64,000 bases of DNA from Thozetella sp. PMI_491 (Eukaryota > Ascomycota > Sordariomycetes > Chaetosphaeriales > Chaetosphaeriaceae). The position numbers and the translations under genes were made by a program. Below the pieces are notes generated by a model. That model made no database searches and was not told the origin of the DNA. It saw nothing but the letters and a program-made list of their open reading frames with translations. Positions 1 to 11,484 of this stretch are shown in pieces (within the stretch, counting starts at the first letter, position 1; every line of letters begins with the position of its first letter). Location: NCBI GenBank assembly GCA_021432635.1, contig MU270037.1:764047-828046 (forward strand), in the 5' to 3' direction.

Positions 1-671
1 GGGATAAGGGGAATCCCTCACTCGGGGAAGCAGCCAGCAATGGCTGGCCGGTCCGGCGGCGCCCGCGGGCCCTGAGCGATTATATGAGCTATCGGTTTCG
101 AGGGCATGGCCCCATGGCGCGATTCCTGACGCGGTGGTCCCATCTCACCCGACGATAACCCAGAGACCTCAGACTAGATCCCGTCCGTCGCCCCCGCCCA
201 AGGCCCAATGAGGTCTCTACTCCATGGATCAGTCGCCCATTGCAACGCCTTTTACGCGCAGCCATCGGGTGATGTCTGGTATTTTTCAGCTTGCCTCTCT
301 CTCTGATCGTGATCGGAAAGCACACGGACAGGCGACAGGGTTGGAGGGTTTGCGCGATAAATAAGAAGAGAGAGGAAGATAGAAGAGGCGGGCAGACCGG
401 CGACAGGACATGAGACGGCATTGCACACAGTACACCCGGCGTCTCCACCACAGCAGAGGAAAAGGAAAGAGCGGGACAGGAGAGACAGAAAGAAAGAAAA
501 AAGGGGGGGGGCCAGTAGTTTGGCTCTCGCCCCAAAGAACCGGACCTCCTCGAACTGCATCCCCTCCGAGGTAGCCAAGCAGCCAAGCAGCCTATTGCCT
601 AGCGAACCTTTTGACACGCAGTCCTCTTCTCCATTCGGTAACGATCAAAGGCACCCAAAAAGCTGCCAAGA

Positions 672-707
672 GGCATCCAAGACATCCTAGACATCCTAGA
701 CATCCTG
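672..707. repeat. Short tandem repeat, 9-bp unit, about 4 copies
   Basis: Three near-identical copies of GACATCCTA/G follow each other at 681-707 and are preceded by one degenerate copy (GGCATCCAA) at 672-680. It lies in the non-coding region upstream of SCAP. Confidence 0.8.
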
Positions 708-1233
708 ACAGGTTTGGGGTTTTGAAAGGGGCCGATCGCTTTCTACTCGAGTTCCCCGTGCGCTCGCTCGTGAATCCCTGATCTTCGCAGGGGCCCCTTG
801 CACTGGGTGTGGCCCGACGGCATTTCAAGACGGCTGAGATCGGCGCTATCCACGCCCCTCCACGGCCGAACTCCCAGCTTCATCCTTTCTTTCGCACGGA
901 AACTGCACAAATCCACCACGCACTTCAGCAGCGGGATCCTAAGCAGCCCTCTCGCAGCTTCGCTCTAGGGGCTTGATCCTGGCGACTAGCCAGCCCACAT
1001 CGTCAGCTTTTATTACGGGGAAAGAGGGCCTGTCCCCGCCTCTTCTGCGGGCGTTTGTTGCCCTCCACATCGACCAAGCTCGGAGACCCCCCAGCTCCCC
1101 GCCTCCAAACGCGACCTCGGGGCATTGTCTTAGACCTCACCTCTGTACAACCCATCCCAGACCTATCAAACCCAGTCCTCTCTGGGGATAGAGAACGCTT
1201 GTCTTGGAAGCGCAAACCCTCCACCTGTCCCTA

Positions 1234-1255
1234 CCCCCCCCCCCCCCCCCCCCCC
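1234..1255. repeat. Poly-C tract (22 nt)
   Basis: An uninterrupted run of 22 C lies about 285 bp upstream of the SCAP start. Such tracts are prone to replication slippage and to sequencing-length error, so the exact length should be treated with caution. Confidence 0.9.
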
Positions 1256-1539
1256 TGCGAGACACTGATTCCGCTTGCGGCCAGCTCGTCCCGCCCTCTA
1301 GCTCCGTGGAGCATATGTCGCGCTGTCTAGTCCCACGAGACCCGACCGGCGCCTCAGCCAGGCGCCTCCCCCTTTGACCCGCGAGCTGGCAGGCTTTCGC
1401 CTTCCCCGCCATTCCATTCACGCCGAGCTTGTGCTATTGTGTCTCGCTCCCATTCTGCCGCTAGGCAAGCTTGAAATGCGACCCCGTGGTCTTGTACCAA
1501 CGCACCGATCTGATCGGTCTCAGTAAATGCATCGAACCC

Positions 1540-4500
1540 ATGATTTGGTATATCCTCTACCCGTTCCGGGGGTTAGTACTACCATCTTGCTCCCCAACAT
1601 GGCGGATTTACGTGCAAGTAGTGTGTTGACAACCCGTAGGACCACGGAGGCCCCGGTGCTCTCCCTTAACCATCCTCTTCGAATTACCTTCTCTCGCTAT
1701 GGGAAGTGGGCTGCCCGCCACGTCAAGTCGACGCTCTCCATCTCAGTGGCGGTTGCCTTCATTCTCTTGTATCCTCTCCCCTATCTCTATACCACCGATG
1801 CCACCAACTTCACCAATGGCGCCTCCAATCTTCCGCACCACGTCTGGACTGATGCCCAGCCCCTCGCCGCCAAGGACTCAGTCGAGCCCGATGTCATCAT
1901 GCGCTCAATATGGGTACATGGCAGCTTCATGCAGGCGCTGGAGCGTGACGTGCTCTTAGGTGCCCTAGAGCTGCAGGACGAGCTGCTGGGGCCGACGATA
2001 AACTTCGACCCACGGCAGTCCGCCAATGTGACGCGGATCGAAGATCCGCAGGGCGACATGATCCCGCGGGACCGAGATGCCTTCCACATCAGCAACGGGT
2101 TAACGGACCAGTCGTGGTTCTTCCACTCCCCTCTCCAGTACTGGTCCGGATCCGCCGACAATATCTCGGCAGACAAGGACATCATCGCCACCGTCAACAA
2201 CCGCAAGACGCAGTCGACATCGGTCAACGTCACCCTGCGGCATTCGATTGTCTTCAGCGGGAAGCGGTTTGAGGAACGCCGCCTTGTCGCTGCAGATGCA
2301 GTCGTCATCACCCTGATCCACCTTCGCGACTCGCCTATAGGCCGGCAATGGACGAGGAAGGCGACAGAGCTCGCGATCCGGGGACGACAGAAGTGGACCA
2401 TTATCCCGGCCGATGGCCAGATCATGTCGAGCTGGCTCTACGAGTTCCAATTCCGACCCGTCTCGACCATAGACTGGATCATGCTCTCCATCGCATACTC
2501 GCTATCGTTGATCTTCCTCGTGTGGAATCTCTCCAAGCTTCGGGCCGTGAAGTCCAAGTTTGGCCTCATAGCTGCTGTCCTCCTGCAGATTGCGGCGTCC
2601 ATAGGCTCCAGCTTCACGGTGTGCGCCATTTTCAAACTAGACCTTTCCAAAATACCGTCGTATGCGTACCCGCTGGTCGTTCTCACCATCAGCATGGAAA
2701 ACTCGTTTAGGCTGATCAAGACTGTTATGATGTCTTCCTCTTCACTCAACGTCAACACCAGGATAGGTGAGGCTTTCGGGGAAACAGCCCACATCGCGGT
2801 TGCCAACCGGGCCCAGAACCTCCTAATCCTCTGGGGCTTGTCCAAGGCAACCTACCCAGGCGTCGCCGCTTCCTGCAAGTTCGGCGCCATCGCCATCATG
2901 TTTGACTTTTTCTACCTCGCTACCTTCTTCCTGCCTGTTCTCAGCGTCGATGTCCGGCAGCGAGAACTGAGTGAGCTAGTCAAGGCATCCCTGAAGAAGA
3001 ACAAACGTACTCACCCCCAGCCCCAGCCCCAACAAAACAGGCAACTGCTCGCCGAGTTTTGGCACCAGATAGAGGGAGGATCTCTGTCCACCAGGCTCGC
3101 GGGGAGTATCGTCTGTGCAGGTTTCGTTCTCATCGCCGGAGAGCACTTCGCGAGGGGGACGCTTTTCCAGAGGCTTAACCGGTTCTTCATCTCGAGAGGG
3201 AACGAAGACACCAGCAGTCCTGGGTCATCGCTGCTCATTGATATCCACCAGGCGCGAAGTCCAACCTCATGGTTACATCTGCAGGACCACGAAACAGCTC
3301 GAGAGGTGATAAACGTCGTCAAACCATGGGCCCACAGCTATATCGCTCGCGTCCACGACCCTCTTGTTTTCGTCCTTAAAGGTTCGGATCGCGTCCCGCA
3401 CAGCAAGGAGCCCCTGTTTCTACCAGCAGTGTACGACTTCGTCCACCATGAGATGCTCCGCTACCTTTTGCTTGTCGTTCTAGTGGTCGGGTTCGTACGC
3501 CTTATCATTAGCCATCTTCTAGATGCAAAAATTACGGCCCAGGACCCAAATCACCCAGACAACGAGCCGTTGCTATCCGTCAAAACCCTAAGACACGGCC
3601 ACAGCCTCGACGTTGTCATGATGGCGGCCTCAACGGACGGCCATTTGGTTTCAGTCGGCCTAGACCGCATCATCCAGATCTGGAACATACGGTCCGAGGG
3701 ACGAAGCCGGGTCATGTTTGATTATCGCGATGATCCTTTCCCGGTTCTAGCCATGGCAATCGATCAAGAATCTACGTGGGCAGCGTTTTTGTCAACTGAG
3801 AAGATCCTCCTGTGGAACATACCGGATCAGCGATGGGACCGATCCATCTCGGTCGATCTTGGAGGCAGCAAGCCGGAAACGATGTTTTTCGGATCGAAGA
3901 GGGATGGGCTCATCCCTCCCATCGTGGTGGTGAAGCGGAATGGCAAGATGCTGGAAGTGAATCCCGGCAGCGCAACATCGTCCGAGTATGTCGCCTGCAA
4001 GACCCCCTTGATCTCGGCAGTATCTCTTGCAACAAAAGGTACGTACTCCAGGTTAAGCCAGTTCACTCTGACTATCCTTTCTCGCTTGAGATGTGAGGTG
4101 CTAATGCCGACCTGCCAGCGACGCCGACCCAGGCTCTTCCAGACATCGCTGTGGTGACAGCTTCTCGGAAAGGCTGCATCCACCTTGTTACTCAACATGC
4201 TACGGCTTGGGTTTCCAACGACGTCAAGTTGACTGGCCAAGACGAACCTGACGTGCAAGCGCTGGTTCCGATCTCGGGATTCTCCATGTATCTGGTGGTT
4301 CGAACAGGCAGCATTGATCTGGTCCACCTCGACACCCAGGACGTCATTCACACATTTCGTACTGAGCCGCTGCGGCCCCGATCCGTCCGGCAATTACAAG
4401 CCTCTCGCGGATCGCAGAGATCTTTGCAGTCATTCACGCTGTGCTATGTCAACGCGGAGACAGAGGAGTTGGTTCTTCAAACATACACGCCAGCCGAAGG

Positions 4501-5068
4501 CTACGATGCCATTTGCTGCTGTGGCCGGCCGGGGTCGGCTAGTAGAAGCTGCTGTCCCTGGAGTGAAACGAGAGAGAACAAGCGCCATATCAAGAACCCC
4601 GGGTCATGGGAGGCTCTCGGGAATGGGTGCGTGCTTGGCGTGCGGAAGGTTCAACCCCAGCAGCGGAAGGAGCAATCCTCCCCGACAACTCCGACTGGGC
4701 TACGGCTCCGAGGGGGGCATCGGTCCGAGAATCGGACGGCTGCCCAGAGGGACAGATGTCCATGGGAAGTCTGGGCCGTGAATCAGCTGGAAGAGGACCA
4801 GGAAATTTATGAGATGCGACCACTCTGGACAACAGAGGAGGATCCTCTGGACGGCGAGCACCTAATGATCTCAGGGCTGGGACCGATATCAAAACTCGGC
4901 ACCGGTACCGTGGCGATCGGCTTCGGCAACGTCATCAAAGTCATCAGTGCCGGCCACGAGCATTTCGACAACATGCCAACTAGATTGACCGCCGATAACC
5001 TAATGAATCTGACGAACCGGAGGAGAAAGGGAACAGGACTATCGAGGGCGCGGGGGGGACCGTCATGA
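1540..5068 (+). CDS. SCAP, SREBP cleavage-activating protein (sterol-sensing domain and WD40)
   Basis: Escorts the SREBP transcription factor from ER to Golgi when sterols (in fungi also oxygen) are low. I read three exons: 1540-1571, 1640-4038 and 4119-5068, giving 1,126 aa. The first exon encodes MIWYILYPFR and its codon phase fits the acceptor at 1639, continuing TTEAPVLS. The longer reading frame from 1527 simply runs through the intron, so I prefer the start at 1540. A membrane helix lies at about residues 40-61, followed by a large lumenal loop with several N-x-S/T sites. A sterol-sensing-type block of helices lies at about 287-446, then two more helices, then a cytosolic WD-repeat region from about 660, including a segment ending in QIWNI. 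Length fits fungal SCAP. The second intron (4039-4118) has a GTACGT donor. Family assignment is strong; regulation is inferred from the family. Confidence 0.9.
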
Positions 5069-5722
5069 ATGCTCAGAGTATAGGGACAACAAGGCCAGAG
5101 GCAAGATATCACGGACGGGCAGTGGGGAAAAGGCATTACGGAAAGGCGTGTTTTCTTCTATATACCCTAGGGTTTTCGGCGCGAGAGAGCAGGGGGTTCA
5201 CCGGGAGAGGTTACGGAAACCAACTTATGTTGCGGCCAGATCCAGGCTGGCAGGAGTTATTCTTTGGTCTATGGACTGGAATAAGTGTTAAAATGGGATA
5301 CGGCAAAGTGTCTAGATAAATCATGAAATCTGAAGCCATCCTCCGAAGCAACCTGAACCACCGCAAACCGTGTGAGCCATATTAAAGATAAGCAAATACT
5401 CTATTCCCTTCTTAACCTTTAAGCGACGCCGATCAAGAGAAATGATGACTTGAGAAGACACATGACCGGAGACCCCACCAATGCGCCCCTCTTCCCAAGA
5501 TGCCTCCCGCGATCTCACCAGAGCGGGTATCTCTCATGCAGCTCTTGTGCCGTAGCCCCATGCAAAGGATATCCCGCGTTTCTAACTCCGTAACGACTCT
5601 AGGTCCGTGTATCATTACTCGTGAATCATGCTGCGCCTGATCTCTGATGCAAAGGCGTCTGCCCTGTTCCACCCCAAAGTGTCGTGCGCCGTCTATGCGG
5701 CGACAAGGTCGCTGGGCCATGG
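5069..5722. other. Intergenic, no gene seen
   Basis: Mixed composition and moderately AT-rich around 5,320-5,420. It lies between the SCAP stop and the end of the small minus-strand reading frame, and probably holds both 3' ends. No conserved reading frame or RNA motif recognised. Confidence 0.5.
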
Positions 5723-5920
5723 CTAGGTCCTCGGCAGCTTCCGCCACGAACGCTCCGGCAAGTGCGACTTGCATTCATCGCACGCTATGTCGAGCCGGAT
5801 GGTCTGCCAGATCTGGATGTCCCCGCACGGCGTCTGGATCCGCGCCGCCGGCTGGCAGAGGTCGGCGAGTATGTAGGCGACGTGCTTGCAGACGTACGCG
5901 TGCGCGTAGTATTTGCACAT
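5723..5920 (-). CDS. Small cysteine-containing fungal protein, unknown function
   Basis: A 65-aa reading frame with a true ATG at 5920, beginning MCKYYAHAYVCKH. Cys/His spacing (C2, H7, C11, H13, C22, C32, then a CDEC pair) and an IWQTIRLD segment resemble a recurring type of short ascomycete hypothetical protein with a conserved C-x-H-x-C-x-H start, possibly a metal-binding motif. That resemblance is from memory of the pattern, not from a search. No signal peptide or membrane helix is visible. The frame could be the first exon of a slightly longer gene, since the last residues (SWRKLPRT) look less constrained. It is isolated, more than 600 bp from SCAP and over 5 kb from the next gene. Confidence 0.45.
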   Translation of the reverse strand: MCKYYAHAYVCKHVAYILADLCQPAARIQTPCGDIQIWQTIRLDIACDECKSHLPERSWRKLPRT

Positions 5921-6302
5921 CTCGGCTGTATCTCCAGTTCACGCTTCTCGTCCCTGTGTGACGGAGGGGATGCGCGCAGGATTTTGGAGGGAGGGTGGGT
6001 GTGAGTCAGGCAATGAGGCTGAGCAGGCGCCCTCTATGTAAGTGTGTACTTTGACGGGTCACTCAACGGAGGGCGACAACAGTCGCGCACGACAAGATAT
6101 CGATGGTGAAGATGATGGCGATCGGTACTACACCGAAAGAAGAGGCCAGGTTGATTATGCGCAGTCTGCGATCCTGAATGCGGAGTTTGGGGGTCGAAGA
6201 GAAAGAACTTTGCCAAGCCCCCCTTCCTCTTTATGATATACGTTGTTGGTTGTATCTCCCGTCAGCCTGCCTGACCCGGAGGGGCGCGTGAGGATGGGTT
6301 GG

Positions 6303-6329
6303 GATGGGCTGGATGGGCTGGATGGGCTG
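6303..6329. repeat. Tandem repeat, 9-bp unit, 3 perfect copies
   Basis: GATGGGCTG is repeated three times, preceded by a degenerate GATGGGTTG-like copy just upstream. Non-coding minisatellite. Confidence 0.8.
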
Positions 6330-9300
6330 AACCGAGGTGACAGATTGGAGCAGGGCGGACGGGGCTGACGCCGTCCTCGCCTTTCCATGTCACCAGTCAG
6401 GGAGTTCTGTAGCCTCGTGTGGATGGATCTGAGCTTCGATGTCGCTTATGTGTGTGCGCCCCAATCGAGGCCAACCAAGATGGGCAAAGGCCCAGGTCGT
6501 CTTAGCTGAGCAGACGCGCCCGGCTTATGAGCCTTTCTCTTCCCTTTCTCGCGAAAGGCTCTACGGTGCTGACCCGGTTTTTTGGTTTTTTTTTTTGCTG
6601 ATTGCCTCTCAGGCGGCGCCTGCAACCAGGATAGTGCTGATGAGGCTCTTGGTCAACGGGCCATGAGGCTTTTACGGCACTCGAAGCAGAGATGGGTAGA
6701 TGGGTAGATGCCGATCGGGGGCAGTGAGATGTAGTCCAGGGGCGGGGATACATGTGCACACGATGCCTCGCTGCAACTCTGGCTAGAATGGGCAATTACT
6801 GCGGTCCACACGTGTGCGTATAGATATATACTCTCATCTCATTAATATCCCGTAGCCACACACCATCGGAGGCAGATACTGGAGAGATTTATTTCGACTC
6901 TCAGAGAGATTGCGGCTGTCCCGACTTGGACTCCGGAGTGTGGCGACACCGCCCATTCACTAAGACGCAGACCGCCATCTCCTCGGAAGGCGAGCGCAGT
7001 TCAATGTAGACCCGTCTTGCCCCATCGTATGCCATGTGCGTGCGGCCCATACGCTCATGTACGTAAGGAATCCTCACCGAAATCTTGGGACATTTGGGAT
7101 GTTCGGGTGCCACATTGCTCCTTTAGGGCCATGATCCGGCCGGCCCAATAGCAGGCAACAAGTCCGGCCGGCCCGCCCATCGGTGGATTCTCGGGGTGCG
7201 GCCAAGAGTCGCTTGAACGGCCGCGAGGCACCAGACACCGATCACTTGATCTTAGCCCGTGGGTCTTCGGCCTGTGCCCTAAGAAGGCGCCAACACGAGG
7301 TACCCGCCGGGCCCTTTCTTCTTCCCTTTCCTTCCCCTGCCCTGCTCTGCTCCCTGCGAAGCTAAACTTACCTGCAAGATCGCGCCGGGGAGGAGACACT
7401 TGATCTGCTCTCCATGAAAGCATGAAACGAGGCCAGCGGTGGGGCTGCAAAGGGGAAGGATCAGGCTCATGTTGTGTAGCGGATCGCCCGTGGCTCCCGT
7501 TGGCGGGAAGCCACAGGTGACCCTGGCAAACGTGGTGTTGTGCTTCGCGAACTGTGGTCAGGGAGGCGCCCTAAACGTCCACACGGGCGCGCCCCTCTTG
7601 TCTCTCATCTAGCCCCTCCCCTCTCAGGGTGTCACGGCTCGAGGTATAGGCGGTCCAGTCGAAAGGGCAGCTACTGGTCGCGGGACAGGACGCATAGGAT
7701 AGGGGCGGCAGTCGGTAGCCTCTCGAACGCTGGTTCGTTAGAGCCAACGGCAACCAGGGCCTCGATGTTCCCTCACCGCCAGTTTGCTGTTTGAGGCCCC
7801 GCGACACCGCAGGCAGACCTTGCCCTTGACTCGGGGTGATCTTCGGGGTTCTCGGGGGGGGGTGGATGAGAACGAGGATGAGCTGGCAGAGAGGACGAGA
7901 GGCCGAAGCTGAGGCCGAGATGGAGGGTACGGTCGCATACTTCAAGGCCAAGCGTCGCTCCCAGGAGGGGGTCCGTCAACTGCCCCCCTTCGTCCCCAGT
8001 CTTTATACAATGAAGTCATCGGAGGTATGTGAGGTGCGTGCGGCTGCCCTGTTTGCTGGCACCAATCGAGGGGCAGCATTGGGCTCCCGCTCACTGACGA
8101 CTTCTGCCTCGGGATGCCAGAAAAAATTCAGGTGGCTGGGAAGGCATGGGGAAAGCTCATGGCCCCGCTTTTTCCCGCTAGTCCACTGTCAAACCAACCA
8201 GGAGCTCGTGGGCGGCGCGCGCCGGGGGTAGGCTTGGTGCTTGGTATGGTGGCTTTGTGGCGGCCTTTTGCCTTTGCACCCACGCTGTCCCATTTCGGAT
8301 CGACAGGGATGCAGCTTCTGGAGGGCATCGAGTCTCACGCCTAGGCCCGTGTCCGCTCCTTGGGGGGCGCTCGCAGCACCGACCAGAAGTGGAAATAAGA
8401 AAAGAAACGAGACACGAAACTAAGAGACGGCTCAGCTGTACCTCAACTGCGTGTGCTTTATTTGCCTCTCCGCCCTTTGCGATCGCGCGCTGGCTGCCGG
8501 GTTCTCGTGGATGTTCTCTCCTCTCTCCCAAGCTCGGCAGTCGTAGCCGCGCGACCCGATGGAGACAAAGGCAGGATAGGTCCCCATACTTAAGATCTCT
8601 ATCCGGAGAGCCTGGCCGGCGTGTTTGGTACCTCAACCCGGCTGCATACCCTCAGGGCAGATCATCCAACGTTGGGCTTTCGCACTCCGCCAGGGGTTGG
8701 GCAGTTTTGTCTTAGACAATGAGTAAGAGAGCCTGGGTCGGGGAAGTGCTAGGGTGCTAAAAAAAAAATTCACCATAACTTTATCAGACGATGTCCCGCC
8801 CGATCACGAAGCAATTGAGAACGACATGAGCCGCGTTGATGGGGCGGGAGCGCCTCGGAGCCCAGTGCTTCGATGTTGAAGGTAGCCATGCGAGTTTATC
8901 TTCGTGCAGGCAGAGCCAGATAGGCAAGCAAGCGCTTCATCTGAGGCAATAATGGCAAGGTCGCGGTTGCCCGTTCCCACACTCGGGACAAGGTCCGTGG
9001 ATTTGATCGTAAAATTAGACGCCCTTGTATCGAGGCTTCGCCATCCCCGATCCAGGTGCTTCCGCGGTAAGCTCAATGCTATGCCTCTATGCCCTTCTTA
9101 TTTCTTTTTCCTTGTTTTTCGCATCCCTCCTTGTCCAACTCGAAATCCCAACTGCTGAGGATACCGTCTCCCCCCTCTCGCCGCGCCCGATTGATCCTGT
9201 TTGCAACCGGCAGAGACGCGTGCTGCCAGCTCGGCTCTCAACTATACGACCGGGGGGACATCAAAGGAGCGGACGGCGACCCGCGGCCCAGCAGAGTGTA

Positions 9301-10647
9301 ATCTCCAAGCGCGGCTCTGACTGCATCGGCCTGCCGCTTCTCCAAACGCCATCGTCGCCCGTCATCCACACATTCAAGGCCGCCTTGGACTTCCTGGAGC
9401 AGGCCTTATTGACGCCCCCCTCAGGACCAGGCCGAGATTGAGGCCACCGGTGACCCGCACGCTCTCCTTGGGCTGCTACTTGGTGGTTTCTTTTGCCTCG
9501 TCGCCCTCTCGGGCCTCGACAGGCCACGAGCCCGGTCGCTCCTGCCTGGCCGCTGCGCTGCAATCATCTCCTCCAATTGACTGCGCTGCCCGCCCGGATC
9601 GGTGACCGTCTGGTGTCTGGTGGATGCGCTCACTGATTGAACGACGGTGGACAACTCACCTTGCAGACAGGGTCGCTGCACCTTGGACGATTTCCATTCG
9701 CTCTCTTGCCTGGCTGGCGCCGATTCCTCGCCCAGCCCATTCCCGGTGTCACATAAGACACCCTGCTCTCCTCCCTCCATCGTCGCTGGCCCATCAAGCC
9801 CAAGTCTCCAGGAACCCGTCTCCTCGCGACTGACTTTCCCGGTCGCGACCAGGTTCCCATTGGCACCGGGCGTCATTGCCATCATCGTACATGCGCCGTG
9901 CGCTCCTTGACGTCGCAGTCTTGGACGAGTGAGCCGCCCTCACACCCCAGGAGCCCCCAGGTGCAGGGCCCACTGCTACGCTCGTTCATGCACCTTGGCC
10001 GCTCACTCCACGCTGCTGCACCGCGTCTGCAGCACTCCTTTAAGACACATACAGACCCAGACCCGCGCATATGCCCTCGTCTCGGGAACCTTGCGCACAA
10101 GACCCCCTCAATATTCCATTATCTCGAGACCATCTGCGCTTCTCTCTCCCTCCCTCCTGTTCAGTCCATCCTCGCCACTCCCCCGCCTGCCTGCAAGCTA
10201 CGCGACCTTCTTGACCAAGCTTCTAGTCCCCGGATCCTGGTCCAACCGCCTACGCCCGCAGCTCCACCCATTGTTCTCAATTAGCGTGCAATTGGCCTCC
10301 GCCGTCAAGCGCAAGACCTTTCCAGTCGTCGCACCTTTAGAGGTTCCACCCCCATCCCGGCCCCCAGTACGCAGCGGGCTTAGATCGACCCTGGGAGGGA
10401 CTCTGCTCCACGAGGTCGGGATCCGCTTGGCCACTCACACCGCCCTGCTGCCACGTCCCTAAAGAACTGCACGATTTCCTGGCCAGGATTCCCTCTGCTC
10501 GTTCCACGGCGCCTGCCCCAGGTTTCCTCATCCCGGGTCTCCCCTCCCTCTTCTCCCACCACTCCGCGCGCAAACGACAAGAACTGTTAGGGAACATGTT
10601 TGTCGACTTATAGCGCCGCGCAGAAGGAGAAGAAAAAAACCGTCGCC

Positions 10648-10725
10648 ATGCTCTCTGACGATTCCAGGAAGTTCCTTGTCCCGATACCCGAGTCTCAAAC
10701 ATCCTTTGGAACCGCCTGCTGCTGA
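10648..10725 (+). other. Possible upstream open reading frame (25 aa) in the 14-3-3-like leader
   Basis: ATG at 10648 in a favourable context (GTCGCCATGC), ending at a TGA at 10723-10725; the peptide begins MLSDDSRKFLVPIPES. It lies 760 bp before the main start at 11485 in pyrimidine-rich DNA. If this DNA is transcribed leader, the frame could act as a uORF; it could equally be chance. No homology recognised. Confidence 0.25.
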
Positions 10726-11484
10726 TACCGGTCCCTTGGGACGCCCCTCATTGGTCCCTTCCCTTGTACAAATTACCTCTTCGGGCTTCAGAGCATCACT
10801 GTATCATATTGGTCAGGAAACCTCCAATGATTCGACTTGATTCTGTCGTCCGACTGACTTTGACATTGGCAGTGCTGCTGTAATTAAACAGGATATCATT
10901 GTCGTCCTAGTGCTGGGCCGAAGCTTCCGTTTGCTCGTTTCACCCCTGCTCCGATTCACCAGCATCACCAATCGTAAAGGAATCCAGGGGCTCCTATCAC
11001 ATTGTTGCGCCACTCACGCTGATGCGGAGTACAGCCCGCTTCAGAAGTCACTCGTTCTCATCGTCCTGGTTACGCGAGTGTGGTCTGCCCTGGCATCTCT
11101 GCCTCGGTCCCTCATTCTACGAGCAACCCATCAGCCTCCTCGGGTTTACATCCGCACCGCCCGCAGTCTATGCTCGCCAGCTGCATAACGTACCACAGAC
11201 AGAAGCAATCACTCCCTGGCTCGGCCATCAGCGTGGCCGCCTCTCCAGGGCGCTTCACCCCCCTTCCCTTTGCTCTTGAGTACTCAGTCGCCTTCGGCCG
11301 CTTTTCTCTGTTCACGCCTCGATAGGTATGTTCGTCTGGTGTCATTTTGCCTTTCTCTAGTCAGGCGTGCCGGCTTGGGTTCGGTGCATCGTGTGCATCG
11401 GTTAAGGCCGGGCGTGGAGACGTCGATGCCCAGCTTTCGCTAACGAGCCGGCAGTGATTCTATCTCTCGAGATACTATATCCTG

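Larger units (their letters stand above)
1..1539. other. Upstream region of SCAP, no supported gene
   Basis: No reading frame here resembles a protein. The stretch is rich in C/T runs on the plus strand, as expected for a fungal promoter and leader. It holds a 9-bp tandem repeat near 672-707 and a 22-nt C tract at 1234-1255, each listed separately. Confidence 0.6.
5921..11484. other. Large gene-poor region and probable long leader of the 14-3-3-like gene
   Basis: No convincing gene over 5.5 kb. Many short open frames exist but most start at GTG/TTG or are low in complexity and overlap on both strands. From about 9,050 to 11,470 the plus strand is conspicuously C/T-rich, which fits a long promoter/5' leader for the plus-strand gene at 11485. 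A GATGGGCTG tandem repeat sits at 6303-6329 and a 9-A run near 8760. A 25-codon open frame with a good start context begins at 10648 (listed separately). Confidence 0.5.

Noticed and set aside
1787-2425. 212-codon open frame on the minus strand
   Set aside because: Antisense to the lumenal loop region of SCAP; composition only.
6901-7113. 70-codon minus-strand frame with protein-like composition
   Set aside because: It begins at GTG, has no ATG in frame, no recognised homology, and no upstream exon could be joined convincingly.
9421-10462. Overlapping open frames of 128-177 codons on both strands
   Set aside because: Located in pyrimidine-rich leader DNA; Ser/Pro/Leu/Arg-biased translations typical of C/T-rich sequence.
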